From NCBI RefSeq assembly GCF_900110125.1, contig NZ_FOCN01000011.1, forward strand, positions 1 to 64,000: 64,000 nt of DNA. The letters are read 5' to 3'. Below, piece by piece: positions 46,581 to 55,711 of the stretch. Under the pieces are notes generated by a model, which made no database searches, was not told the origin of the DNA, and was given only the letters and a program-made list of their open reading frames with translations. Numbering within the stretch: the first letter of the stretch is position 1; every line of letters starts with the position of its first letter. The translations under genes and the position numbers were made by a program. Origin of the DNA: Cryobacterium luteum (GTDB taxonomy: Bacteria; Actinomycetota; Actinomycetes; Actinomycetales; Microbacteriaceae).

Positions 46581-48272
46581 ATGACCATGACCGAACCGGC
46601 GGCGGCACTGACCGTCCACAATTTGCGGGTGGGCTTCGGCGCCGACCCGGTCGTTCGCGGTGTCTCGTTCGAGATCGCCCGGGGCGAGTGCCTCGCCATC
46701 GTCGGCGAATCAGGCTCGGGCAAGAGCGTGACCGCGCGCAGCCTGCTCGGTCTCGCCGGGGCGAACGCCCGGGTCGGCGCTGACCAGCTCGAACTCGGCG
46801 GGCAGACCGTGCTCGGCCTCACCGACCGTGCCTGGCGGGCCCGCCGAGGCAAGGACGTGGGCCTGGTGCTGCAGGATGCCCTGGTCTCGCTCGACCCGCT
46901 GCGGCCGATCGGCCGGGAAATTGCCGACTCGCTGCGCCTGCACACCACCCTCGGCGCCGCCGCCCGGGCACGCCGGGTGCTGGAACTGCTCGACGCGGTC
47001 GGCCTGCCCGAGCCGGCGACTCAGGTGCAGAAGCTCTCCGGGCAGCTCTCCGGCGGGGAACGTCAGCGCGCCCTGATCGCCGCCGCGATCGCCCTGGACC
47101 CGCCGCTGCTCATCGCCGACGAGCCGACCACGGCGCTCGACGTAACCGTGCAGGCGCAGATTCTGGCCCTGCTCGAGCACATCACGCGGGCCGGCACCGC
47201 CGTGCTGCTGATCAGTCATGACCTCGCCGTGGTGAGCCGCATCGCGCACCGGGTCGCGGTGATGCACGACGGCCGCATGATCGAGACCGGCCGCACCGAA
47301 CAGGTTCTGGGCGCCCCCCGGCACGAGCAGACCCAACGTATGGTCGCGGCGATCCCGGCCGACAAACCGCGCGGCACTCGGCTCTCCCTCAGCACCCGCC
47401 CAAGGGATGCCGCGAGCCCGGTTTCAGCAGACAGCACCGTTTTGGCAAACAGTACGGTTTTGGACGACAGCACGGTTTCGGCAGCCAGCACGGTCGTGCT
47501 CGAAGCCATCGGACTGTCCAAGTCTTATCGACGACCGGACGGCAGCCGGCACCTCGCCGTCGACGACGTCTCCTTCGCGCTGCAGCGCGGCAGCACCCTC
47601 GGAATCGTCGGCGAGTCCGGCTCGGGCAAGACCACGACCGCCCGACTGCTGCTCGCTCTGCTGCCGCCGGATCGGGGTGCGGTGCGGGTGTTCGGCGAGC
47701 CGTGGAGCGCGGCGAGCGAGAAGACCCGGCGCGGGCTGCGCCCCGGCGTCGGCGCTATCTACCAGGATGCCCTCGGCTCGTTCGACCCGCGCTGGAACGT
47801 CGCCGAGATCCTCACCGACGCACTGGGCCTTTCGCCGGGCCTCCGTCAGCGACGCCGCGCACCGCAGACGACGGCTCGGCTTTTGACCCTGCTCGACGAG
47901 GTCGGCCTCGCCGCCGCGGTGCTGACCCGCCGCCCGCTCGAACTCTCGGGCGGTCAGCGTCAGCGGGTCGGCATTGCCAGGGCCCTGGCCGGTCGACCGG
48001 AGATACTCATCTGCGACGAACCGGTCTCGTCGCTCGATGTGAGCGTGCAGGCCCAGGTGCTCGACCTGCTCGACGACCTGCAGCGGGAGCGCGGCCTCAG
48101 CCTGATTTTCATCTCGCACGACCTCGGTGTGGTGCAGCACGTCAGCGACGAGATCGCGGTCATGCGAGCTGGTCGCGTCGTGGAGAGCGGGCCGGCGGCG
48201 CGCGTGTTCGCCGCGCCGCAGCATCCGTATTCGGTGCAGCTGCTCGCCGCCGTACCCCGGCTGCCGGCTTGA
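46581..48272 (+). CDS. ABC transporter ATP-binding protein, fused DppD-DppF type
   Basis: The 563-residue protein contains two complete nucleotide-binding domains in one chain. Domain 1: Walker A GESGSGKS, signature LSGGERQR, Walker B LLIADEPT, His switch ISHD. Domain 2: Walker A GESGSGKT, signature LSGGQRQR, Walker B ILICDEPV, ISHD. Between them a linker (about residues 250-310) has a hexapeptide repeat of the form D-S-T-V-x-x. A single fused ATPase replaces the usual separate DppD and DppF. Both domains look active. It ends the operon, with a hairpin but no U-run after it. Confidence 0.93.
   Translation: MTMTEPAAALTVHNLRVGFGADPVVRGVSFEIARGECLAIVGESGSGKSVTARSLLGLAGANARVGADQLELGGQTVLGLTDRAWRARRGKDVGLVLQDALVSLDPLRPIGREIADSLRLHTTLGAAARARRVLELLDAVGLPEPATQVQKLSGQLSGGERQRALIAAAIALDPPLLIADEPTTALDVTVQAQILALLEHITRAGTAVLLISHDLAVVSRIAHRVAVMHDGRMIETGRTEQVLGAPRHEQTQRMVAAIPADKPRGTRLSLSTRPRDAASPVSADSTVLANSTVLDDSTVSAASTVVLEAIGLSKSYRRPDGSRHLAVDDVSFALQRGSTLGIVGESGSGKTTTARLLLALLPPDRGAVRVFGEPWSAASEKTRRGLRPGVGAIYQDALGSFDPRWNVAEILTDALGLSPGLRQRRRAPQTTARLLTLLDEVGLAAAVLTRRPLELSGGQRQRVGIARALAGRPEILICDEPVSSLDVSVQAQVLDLLDDLQRERGLSLIFISHDLGVVQHVSDEIAVMRAGRVVESGPAARVFAAPQHPYSVQLLAAVPRLPA
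47432..47503 (+). repeat. 18-bp in-frame repeat in the ABC linker, four copies
   Basis: Units beginning CAGCACCGTTTTGGCAAA, CAGTACGGTTTTGGACGA, CAGCACGGTTTCGGCAGC and CAGCACGGTCGTGCTCGA encode Ser-Thr-Val repeats of six residues. The GACAGCAC core is shared with the repeat at 1318-1449. Confidence 0.8.
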
Positions 48273-48387
48273 ACGATCTGCCGGATTGACCCCCGTTCGG
48301 GGAAAAAGGGCCGATCGGGTAGATTAGACGGGCACACTCAGGCACCTCACCATCGACACGGTGCCGAATATACCGAACCGGAGAATG

Positions 48388-50982
48388 ATGACCCACGCTG
48401 ACCGCGTTCCTGAAAAGCCTGCCCTCGAAGGGCTCGAAGCCAAATGGGAGACCCGCTGGGAGAGCGACGGCACCTACCGGTTCGCTCGTGAGAACGCCAC
48501 CCGCGACACGATTTATTCGATCGACACGCCCCCGCCGACCGCGTCGGGCTCACTGCACATCGGCCACGTGTTCTCGTACACCCATACCGACGTCGTCGCC
48601 CGGTTTCAGCGGATGCGCGGCAAGAACGTGTTCTACCCGATGGGTTGGGACGACAACGGCCTGCCCACCGAACGGCGCGTGCAGAACTATTACGGCGTGC
48701 GCTGCGACCCGTCGCTTCGCTACACCGACAACTTCGTTCCCCCGTTCGAAGGCGGCGACGGCAAGAGTTCCAAGGCCGCCGACCAGCTGCCGATCAGCCG
48801 CCGCAACTTCATCGAACTGTGCGAAACCCTCACCAAAGAAGATGAGAAGCAGTTCGAAGCGCTCTGGCGCACCCTCGGCCTCTCCGTCGACTGGACCCAG
48901 ACCTACCGCACCATCGGCCAGGAAGCCCTGTTCACCTCGCAGCTTGCCTTTCTCGGCAACGTCGAACGCGGTGAGGCCTACCAGGCCATGGCCCCCACCC
49001 TGTGGGACGTCACCTTCCGCACCGCCGTCGCCCAGGCCGAGCTCGAAGACAAGGACATGCCCGCCGCGTACCACCGGGTGGCGTTCGCCAAGCCTGACGG
49101 TTCCACCATCGAGATCGAGACCACCCGACCTGAACTGCTCCCGGCCTGCGTTGCCCTCGTCGCGCATCCCGACGACGAACGCTACAAGCACCTGTTCGGC
49201 ACCACGGTGACGACCCCGGTGTTCGGCGTCGAAGTTCCCGTGCTCGCCCACCACCTGGCCCAGAAAGACAAGGGCTCAGGAATCGCCATGATCTGCACCT
49301 TCGGCGACGTGACCGACGTGGTGTGGTGGCGTGAACTCGACCTGCCCAACCGCGCCATCATGGGTTTCGACGGCCGCATCATCGCCGAGGTTCCGGAAGC
49401 CATCGTTTCCGAAGCCGGCCGCGCTGCCTACGCCCAACTCGCCGGCAAGACCGTGTTCTCGGCCAAACAGGCCGTCGTGGAGCTGCTCAAGGCCAGCGGC
49501 GACCTGATCGGCGATCCGAAGCCGATCGTGCACGCGGTGAAGTTCTTCGAAAAGGGCGACAAGCCGCTCGAAATCGTCTCCACCCGGCAGTGGTACATCC
49601 GCAACGGCGCCCGCGACGAGAAGCTGCGCGCCCGCCTGCTCGAGCACGGCTCCGAGCTTGCCTGGCACCCCGAATTCATGAAGGTGCGCTACGAGAACTG
49701 GGTGAACGGCCTCACCGGCGACTGGCTCGTCTCCCGCCAGCGCTTCTTCGGCGTGCCACTGCCGGTCTGGTACCCGCTCGACTCCGACACGAACCCGGTC
49801 TTCGACCAGCCGATCGTGGCCACCCGCGACCTGCTGCCGGTCGATCCCTCCTCGGATGCCGCGCCCGGCTACACCGAAAGCCAGCGCGGCCAGGCCGGCG
49901 GTTTCGTCGGCGAGGTCGACGTCATGGACACCTGGGCCACCTCCTCACTCACCCCGCAGCTCGCCGGCGGCTGGGAACGCGACCCGGAACTGTTCAACCT
50001 GGTCTTCCCCTACTCGCTGCGTCCGCAGGGCCAGGACATCATTCGCACCTGGTTGTTCTCCACCCTGCTGCGCGCCGAGCAGCAGCACGGTATCTCGCCG
50101 TGGCAGCATGCCGCCCTCAGCGGCTTCATCGTGGACCCCGACCGCAAGAAGATGAGCAAGTCGAAGGGCAACGTGGTCACCCCGGCCGACATGCTCGAGC
50201 TGCACGGCTCCGACGCGGTGCGCTACTGGGCGGCATCGTCTCGGCTCGGGACCGATGCCGCTTTCGACCCGAAGAACCCGACGCAGATCAAGATCGGCCG
50301 TCGTCTCGCCATCAAGATCCTCAACGCGAGCAAGTTCGTCGCCATGTCGCAGGGCAGCCGAACGGCCCCGATCACCGAACCGGTCGACCAGAGCATGCTG
50401 GCGGGCCTCACCGCTGTCGTCGCCCAGGCCACGACAGCGTTCGAGAACTACGACCACGCTCGGGCGCTGGAAACCACCGAGAGCTTCTTCTGGACCTTCT
50501 GCGACGACTACCTCGAGCTCGTCAAGGAACGCGCCTACGGCGAGCCGGGCCCGGAGCAGGCCTCGGCCGTTGCCGCCCTGCGCACGGCGCTCGCCACCCT
50601 GCTGCGCCTGTTCGCGCCGTTCGTTCCATTCGCCACCGAAGAGGCCTGGTCCTGGTCGAACGAGGGCTCGGTGCACACCTCTCCGTGGCCGGTCGCGGCC
50701 GATCTGCTCGGCAGCGACGCGGTCGCCACCGGCAACATCGCCCTGCTCGACCTGGCCAGCCGCGCGCTGACCGGCATCCGTCGGGCTAAAACGGATGCGA
50801 AGGCGTCGCAGAAATCTGAGGTGGAATCTGCAGTAATATGCGGTGCACCCGCCGAGATCGCACTACTCACCCTGGCCGCCGCGGATCTCAAGGCGGTCGG
50901 TCGGATTCACGAATTGACCTTTATCGACGGCAGCGAACTCGCTGTGACCGACATCGTGTTCGCCACGGTGTTGGAAAGTTAG
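48388..50982 (+). CDS. valS: Valyl-tRNA synthetase
   Basis: The 864-residue class I synthetase contains the HIGH motif as SGSLHIGHVFSY near residue 56, RGKNVFYPMGWDDNGLPTERRVQNYYGVR, the editing domain, and KMSKS in PDRKKMSKSKGNV near residue 588, with an anticodon-binding C-terminus. The ATG at 48388 is preferred to that at 48385 because GGAG lies only four bases upstream of it and one base upstream of the earlier one. A TAGATT box at 48320 may be its -10. No T-box is seen. Confidence 0.96.
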   Translation: MTHADRVPEKPALEGLEAKWETRWESDGTYRFARENATRDTIYSIDTPPPTASGSLHIGHVFSYTHTDVVARFQRMRGKNVFYPMGWDDNGLPTERRVQNYYGVRCDPSLRYTDNFVPPFEGGDGKSSKAADQLPISRRNFIELCETLTKEDEKQFEALWRTLGLSVDWTQTYRTIGQEALFTSQLAFLGNVERGEAYQAMAPTLWDVTFRTAVAQAELEDKDMPAAYHRVAFAKPDGSTIEIETTRPELLPACVALVAHPDDERYKHLFGTTVTTPVFGVEVPVLAHHLAQKDKGSGIAMICTFGDVTDVVWWRELDLPNRAIMGFDGRIIAEVPEAIVSEAGRAAYAQLAGKTVFSAKQAVVELLKASGDLIGDPKPIVHAVKFFEKGDKPLEIVSTRQWYIRNGARDEKLRARLLEHGSELAWHPEFMKVRYENWVNGLTGDWLVSRQRFFGVPLPVWYPLDSDTNPVFDQPIVATRDLLPVDPSSDAAPGYTESQRGQAGGFVGEVDVMDTWATSSLTPQLAGGWERDPELFNLVFPYSLRPQGQDIIRTWLFSTLLRAEQQHGISPWQHAALSGFIVDPDRKKMSKSKGNVVTPADMLELHGSDAVRYWAASSRLGTDAAFDPKNPTQIKIGRRLAIKILNASKFVAMSQGSRTAPITEPVDQSMLAGLTAVVAQATTAFENYDHARALETTESFFWTFCDDYLELVKERAYGEPGPEQASAVAALRTALATLLRLFAPFVPFATEEAWSWSNEGSVHTSPWPVAADLLGSDAVATGNIALLDLASRALTGIRRAKTDAKASQKSEVESAVICGAPAEIALLTLAAADLKAVGRIHELTFIDGSELAVTDIVFATVLES

Positions 50983-50990
50983 GAGACCCG

Positions 50991-51437
50991 ATGTCAGTAA
51001 CCGTGCGCCCGCTGGGCGACAAAGACTTTTTCCCCTGGCTGGGCCTGTTCGAGGGCTACAGCGCGTTCTATGAGAGCGAACTGACCGATCAGAAGGCCCT
51101 GCAGGTCTGGAGCTGGATCATCGACCCGAACAACTCGCTTGACGGTGCCGTCGCGGTTGACGACCGGGGCGATTTCGTCGGCCTCGCGCACTACCGCACC
51201 GTGCCGCGCACCCTCAGCGGCGACCTCGCCCTGTTCCTCGACGACCTCTACGTTGCCGAGGACGCCCGCGGCAAGGGTGTCGGCACACTGCTGATGGACT
51301 TCACCAAGGCGTACGCGCGCGAGCGAAAGCTGGCCCAGGTGCAGCTGGTGACCGCGGCCGACAACGCTACCGCGCAGGTGCTCTACGACCAGGTCGGTAC
51401 CCGTACCGACTGGGTCACCTACGAAATCGACGTCTAG
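50991..51437 (+). CDS. GNAT family N-acetyltransferase
   Basis: A 148-residue GNAT enzyme: the acetyl-CoA binding motif is LDDLYVAEDARGKGVGTLLMDF with the R/Q-x-x-G-x-G/A pattern RGKGVG, then AQVLYDQVGTRTDWVTYEI at the C-terminus. AGGAG stands 6 bases before the ATG, 8 bases after valS. Substrate unknown; adjacency to a tRNA synthetase gives no clear hint. Confidence 0.9.
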   Translation: MSVTVRPLGDKDFFPWLGLFEGYSAFYESELTDQKALQVWSWIIDPNNSLDGAVAVDDRGDFVGLAHYRTVPRTLSGDLALFLDDLYVAEDARGKGVGTLLMDFTKAYARERKLAQVQLVTAADNATAQVLYDQVGTRTDWVTYEIDV

Positions 51438-51440
51438 ACC

Positions 51441-51710
51441 GTGCAGCTGGGCACGCGTTGGACTCTCGGGGGAACCCTGCCCACCGGGCTTCCCCACGTC
51501 GTTGAAATCGCCGTCAAGGCCGTCGAAGACGACCTCACGGCGCTCGCCGTCGATACCAGTACGTGGCGTTGGACGCTGACCTGGCTGGAGTCCAAGCCGG
51601 TGATCGAACTCGACGACGGCACGGTCATCCGCTTCAACCCGGTCGACGACAGCGCGACCATCACGCAGCCGTCGACGAGCACGGATGATGACGACGAGGA
51701 CTGGATCTGA
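51441..51710 (+). CDS. Small hypothetical protein with acidic tail
   Basis: The 89-residue protein starts at a GTG three bases after the GNAT stop. It has a beta-rich core (RWTLGGTLPTGLPHVVEIAVKAVE, WRWTLTWLESKPVIELDDGTVIRF) and ends in Thr/Ser then DDDDEDWI. The family is not recognised. The tight spacing suggests cotranscription with valS and the acetyltransferase. Confidence 0.7.
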   Translation: MQLGTRWTLGGTLPTGLPHVVEIAVKAVEDDLTALAVDTSTWRWTLTWLESKPVIELDDGTVIRFNPVDDSATITQPSTSTDDDDEDWI

Positions 51711-51761
51711 TCCGGAGCGGCAGCCGCGCGGCCTGACCGCACCGGGTTTCAGGCCCGAGCG

Positions 51762-52595
51762 TCAGGCGCGGGCCAGAATTTCGCCGTGCGGCATACCGAA
51801 CCAGCCGTCGGGGTCACGCACCCACTCTCGCCAGGCCGCGGCCATCCGCTTGAGGTCGGCGAGATCGGCCACCCCCGATTCGATGGCGTGGGCCGCGAAG
51901 CTGGATTCGGTCACCCGCACCGCCCACGATTCCCCCCACCACTCACGCTCGGCGTCGGACGCGAAGCACCAGACGGATGCGCTGCTGGTCACGGTGGTGA
52001 AGCCGGCCCGCCTGGCCCAGGTTTTGAGGGACCGGCCAGCGTCGGGGTCGCCGCCGTTCCAGTAGTGCACCTCGCGGTAGACCCGCATCCAGTCGACCAG
52101 CCCGTCGATCGGCGGCGCAATCATGACTCCCCCATAGTCCACGTCGCGGGCGGCGAACACGCCGCCGGGCCGCAACACCCGGCGGATCTCGGTCATCGCC
52201 GCGACCGGGTTGGCGAGGTGCTGCATCACCTGGTGGGCGTGCACGATGTCAAAGGTGTCGTCGGCGAAATCGAGCGCGTAGACGTCGCCGACCTGAAAGC
52301 TCGCGTTGTGCACCCCCTCGTCGGCGGAGAGACCGGTCGCACGCGCGACGATGTCAGGCGACGCGTCTATGCCGACAACTCGTCCGGGAGCGAGACGCCG
52401 GGCCAGATCGACCGTGATAGTGCCGGGGCCGCAGCCGACATCGAGCAGCACACCTCCGGTGCACAGCTCCGGAATGAGGTAGGCCGCCGAGTTCGCGACC
52501 GTGCGCCAGGTGTGCGAACGCAGCACGCTCTCGTGGTGACCGTGAATGTATTCGTCACGGGGGGCGGACTCAGAATTGCCGGTCAGGTCGGTCAT
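51762..52595 (-). CDS. Class I SAM-dependent methyltransferase
   Basis: The 277-residue enzyme has motif I LLDVGCGPGTITVDLA, GIDASPDI, motif II/III LDFADDTFDIVHAHQVMQHL and MTEIRRVLRPGGVFAARDVDYGG. It is of the UbiE/Methyltransf_11 type. Substrate is unknown. It begins with a leaderless-type promoter and is divergent from the M3 peptidase gene. Confidence 0.9.
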   Translation of the reverse strand: MTDLTGNSESAPRDEYIHGHHESVLRSHTWRTVANSAAYLIPELCTGGVLLDVGCGPGTITVDLARRLAPGRVVGIDASPDIVARATGLSADEGVHNASFQVGDVYALDFADDTFDIVHAHQVMQHLANPVAAMTEIRRVLRPGGVFAARDVDYGGVMIAPPIDGLVDWMRVYREVHYWNGGDPDAGRSLKTWARRAGFTTVTSSASVWCFASDAEREWWGESWAVRVTESSFAAHAIESGVADLADLKRMAAAWREWVRDPDGWFGMPHGEILARA

Positions 52596-52645
52596 GGTCA
52601 GATCCTACGCGCCGCCCGAGCGGCCGCGATGGTTAGGGTGGAGGC
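52596..52645. promoter_or_regulatory. Two divergent leaderless promoters in 50 bp
   Basis: TAGGAT (minus strand, 52607-52602) ends six bases before the methyltransferase ATG and TAGGGT (52634-52639) six bases before the peptidase ATG. Only 26 bp separate the two -10 boxes, so the -35 regions, about 17 bp upstream of each, must overlap and each lies beside or under the other promoter. Confidence 0.65.
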
Positions 52646-54709
52646 ATGGCCTCGACAGCGAACAACCCGTTTTTCACCTGCAGCACCCTGCCCTACCAGC
52701 TGCCGCCGTTCGCCGCCATCACCGACCTGCACTACCGGCCCGCATTTCGCCACGGCATGACCGAGCAGCTCGCCGAGGTCGACGCTATCACCGCCACAGC
52801 GGATGCCCCCACCTTCGAGAACACCCTCGTCGCCCTCGAGCGCAGCGGGCAGACGCTGGCGCGCGTCGCCGAGGTGTTCTTCAACCAGAGTTCCTCCGAC
52901 TCGAGTGACTTCACCACCGACCTGGAAGAAGAACTCGCGCCGCTGCTCGCCGCCCACGCCGACGCGATCCGGCTCGATCCCCTGCTCTACGAGCGCATCG
53001 CCGCCCTGCACGCCGAGCGGTCGCGACTCGGCCTCGATGCCGAGTCGCTCTACCTGATCGAGCGGTATTTCACCGAGTTCACGCTCGCCGGGGCCGGCCT
53101 GAACGACGGCGACAAGCAATCCCTGCGTGAATTCAACGCGCGACTGTCGACCCTCACCACCCGGTTCGAAAAGAACCTGCTGTGTGACACCAACGCCCTC
53201 GCGCTCGTGCTCGACGACGTGGCCGAGCTCGACGGCCTGACCGAGGGCGAGATATCCGCGGCGGCCGAAGCAGCCAGGGAACGGGGCCTCACCGGGCAAT
53301 ACGTGATCAGTCTCGTCCTTCCCACATCGCACCCCTATCTCGCGAGCCTGACCAACCGGGGGGTGCGCGAACGGTTGCTCGCGGCGAGTCGCGCGCGCGG
53401 CATCCGTTCTGATGCGGCGGGCGCCGACACTGACAACCGGCCCCTCGTGATCGAGATCACCCATTTGCGCGCCGAACGGGCCCGGCTGCTCGGGTTCGAC
53501 AACCATGCCGCCTACGTGACCGCCGATCAAACCGCGAAAACGCCCGCTGCCGTCTGGAACCTGCTGGCCCGCCTGGCTCCCGCCGCCGCCCGCAACGCCT
53601 TGCTCGAGCAGGCCGACCTGCAGGCCGTGATCGATGCGGACGGCGGCGGTTTCGAGCTGGCCGCGTGGGACTGGGCGTTCTACACCGAGAAGGTGCGCCG
53701 AGCCAAATATGACGTCGACACCGCCGCCATGCGTCCCTATTTCGAGCTTGAGAGCGTTCTCGCCAACGGCGTGTTCTTTGCGGCCAACCGGCTGTACGGG
53801 CTCACCTTCACCGCTCGGCCCGATCTGGTGGGCTGGCACCCCGATTCGCGCGTCTTCGAGGTCACCGCCGAAGACGGCTCTGCCGTCGGGCTGTACATCG
53901 GCGACTTCTACACCCGGGATTCCAAGCGCGGCGGGGCCTGGATGAACGCCCTGGTCTCACAGTCCTCCCTGCTCGGCACTGACACGTCTGTGGTCTGCAA
54001 CAACCTCAACGTCTCCAAGCCGGCTGCCGGCCAGCCCACCCTGCTCACCTACGACCAGGTCACCACCCTGTTCCACGAGTTCGGCCACGCCCTGCACGGG
54101 CTGCTGGCGCGCGCCACCTATCCCAAGTTCTCCGGCACCAACGTGTACCGCGACTTTGTGGAATTTCCCAGCCAGGTCAATGAGATGTGGATGCTCTGGC
54201 CCGACGTGCTCGCCAACTATGCCCGCCACTTCGAGACCAATGAGCAGATGCCGCAGCAACTAGTCGACCGCATTCAGGCGTCGTCGGCGTTCAACGAGGG
54301 TTTCCTGACCAGCGAATATCTCGCCGCCGCGCTGCTCGATCAGGCCTGGCACCGCATTGATGCCGGCACGATCGTCACCGACGTGGCCCGGTTTGAAGCG
54401 GATGCCCTCGCCTCCGTCGGTCTCGACAATCCCGCCATTCCCACCCGCTACGCCAGCACCTACTTCGCGCACACGTTCTCCGGCGGCTACGACGCCGGCT
54501 ACTACTCGTACATCTGGAGCGAGGTACTCGACGCCGACACCGTCGAATGGTTCAAGGAGAATGGCGGCCTGACCCGCGCGAACGGCGATCGTTTTCGTGA
54601 TCGGCTGCTCGGGGTGGGCGGCACCAAAGATCCGCTCGAGGCCTACCGCCATTGGCGCGGTCGGCCCGCCGACCTGCAGCCGCTGCTCGACCGACGCGGC
54701 CTCAACTAG
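52646..54709 (+). CDS. M3 family metallopeptidase (peptidyl-dipeptidase Dcp type)
   Basis: The 687-residue zinc peptidase has the M3 active site HEFGHALHG preceded by YDQVTTLF, with the later FNEGFLTSEYLAAALLDQAWH block supplying the third ligand and tyrosines. It lacks a signal peptide and so is cytoplasmic, where M3 enzymes trim short peptides. Length is normal. Adjacent to an importer of family 5, it could use imported peptides, an inference only. Confidence 0.94.
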   Translation: MASTANNPFFTCSTLPYQLPPFAAITDLHYRPAFRHGMTEQLAEVDAITATADAPTFENTLVALERSGQTLARVAEVFFNQSSSDSSDFTTDLEEELAPLLAAHADAIRLDPLLYERIAALHAERSRLGLDAESLYLIERYFTEFTLAGAGLNDGDKQSLREFNARLSTLTTRFEKNLLCDTNALALVLDDVAELDGLTEGEISAAAEAARERGLTGQYVISLVLPTSHPYLASLTNRGVRERLLAASRARGIRSDAAGADTDNRPLVIEITHLRAERARLLGFDNHAAYVTADQTAKTPAAVWNLLARLAPAAARNALLEQADLQAVIDADGGGFELAAWDWAFYTEKVRRAKYDVDTAAMRPYFELESVLANGVFFAANRLYGLTFTARPDLVGWHPDSRVFEVTAEDGSAVGLYIGDFYTRDSKRGGAWMNALVSQSSLLGTDTSVVCNNLNVSKPAAGQPTLLTYDQVTTLFHEFGHALHGLLARATYPKFSGTNVYRDFVEFPSQVNEMWMLWPDVLANYARHFETNEQMPQQLVDRIQASSAFNEGFLTSEYLAAALLDQAWHRIDAGTIVTDVARFEADALASVGLDNPAIPTRYASTYFAHTFSGGYDAGYYSYIWSEVLDADTVEWFKENGGLTRANGDRFRDRLLGVGGTKDPLEAYRHWRGRPADLQPLLDRRGLN

Positions 54710-54774
54710 CCGTTCGCTCGCACCCTCAGTATTGAGGATGCGCGGGACGATCCGCGGCCGTAGGCTACGTGGCC

Positions 54775-55545
54775 ATGGACGTTCCGACGGGTCTCATTCA
54801 GGGCAGGGGGCGGCGGCGGTTTCTCCGGATCGCCGCCATCGTTCTTGCCGTCATGTTGCTGAGCGGGCTCGTCTCACACTACTTGCGCGAGAACATCGCC
54901 ATCAGCACTCCGGGCTGGCGTGGCCTCAGCGCGCTAGCGGGTCTGGTCTACGCTGACGGCGAGGCGAATCTGTGGGCCTGGGCGTCCGGACTCCTCCTCG
55001 CCGGTATCGCCCTGTGCCTGGCCACCGTCGGCTTCGCTGCACGAAATGAGGGAGATCTGGGCGCACCCTACTTCGTGCTCGCCGCCGTCGCCGTCGAATT
55101 GTCGGCCGATGAGATCGCCCAGTTGCACGAAAAACTCGCCCGCTTTGACCTCGACAGCCGCTTCACCTTCGCTTGGCTCACTGTCGGTGTGCCGTTGGCC
55201 GTTGTCGCGTGCCTGCTTCTGCTCTGGATCGCCCGCAAGATCGACCGACTTCTTCGCCGCCGTCTCATCGTCGCAGGCGCTATCTACCTTCTCGGTGCCG
55301 TTGGCTTTGAGGCCATTGGCGGCATCGCGGTGGGAGGCCGCCTCGACGAGTTATCGCGCGCCAGCCTGACCTACCATGCGCTTGTCGGTATGGAAGAGGG
55401 ACTTGAAGTGACCGGTGCGCTCATCGCGCTGGGTGCCGTGCTGTCCGCGCTGGTCGTTGAACGCATGGAAACCGGAATACTGCTGCGAACTCGTTTCGGT
55501 CGCGCAGGTGAACACCCCCTCAAGAGTGCACCGGCGACTCAGTGA
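54775..55545 (+). CDS. Polytopic membrane protein of unknown function
   Basis: The 256-residue protein has about seven hydrophobic segments. Two conserved-looking charged motifs lie in or beside membrane helices: VELSADEIAQLHEKLARFD and EAIGGIAVGG followed by VGMEEGLEVTGALIALG. Acidic and His residues in membrane helices suggest a metal or proton function. The ATG at 54775 is used because a TAGGCT box ends eight bases before it; a GTG six bases earlier is also possible. The following 55546-55711 gap contains nothing recognised. Confidence 0.6.
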   Translation: MDVPTGLIQGRGRRRFLRIAAIVLAVMLLSGLVSHYLRENIAISTPGWRGLSALAGLVYADGEANLWAWASGLLLAGIALCLATVGFAARNEGDLGAPYFVLAAVAVELSADEIAQLHEKLARFDLDSRFTFAWLTVGVPLAVVACLLLLWIARKIDRLLRRRLIVAGAIYLLGAVGFEAIGGIAVGGRLDELSRASLTYHALVGMEEGLEVTGALIALGAVLSALVVERMETGILLRTRFGRAGEHPLKSAPATQ

Positions 55546-55711
55546 GGCCAGACCAGATCAGAACCAACCTCCGTGGCACTCGATAGCCGGACGTCGAATG
55601 CACCGCGAAGCGACCGCTACAGCACCAGCCACTCCAACATCATGGCCACCGCCAACATGAGTTGTTCGATCCCCAGCAATCCCAGCAAATACCCGCCGGG
55701 GTACGCCCGAA

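Noticed and set aside
48290-48302. Hairpin CCCCCGTTCGGGG as terminator of the ABC operon
   Set aside because: The stem is only four to five pairs and is followed by A rather than U residues on the plus strand.
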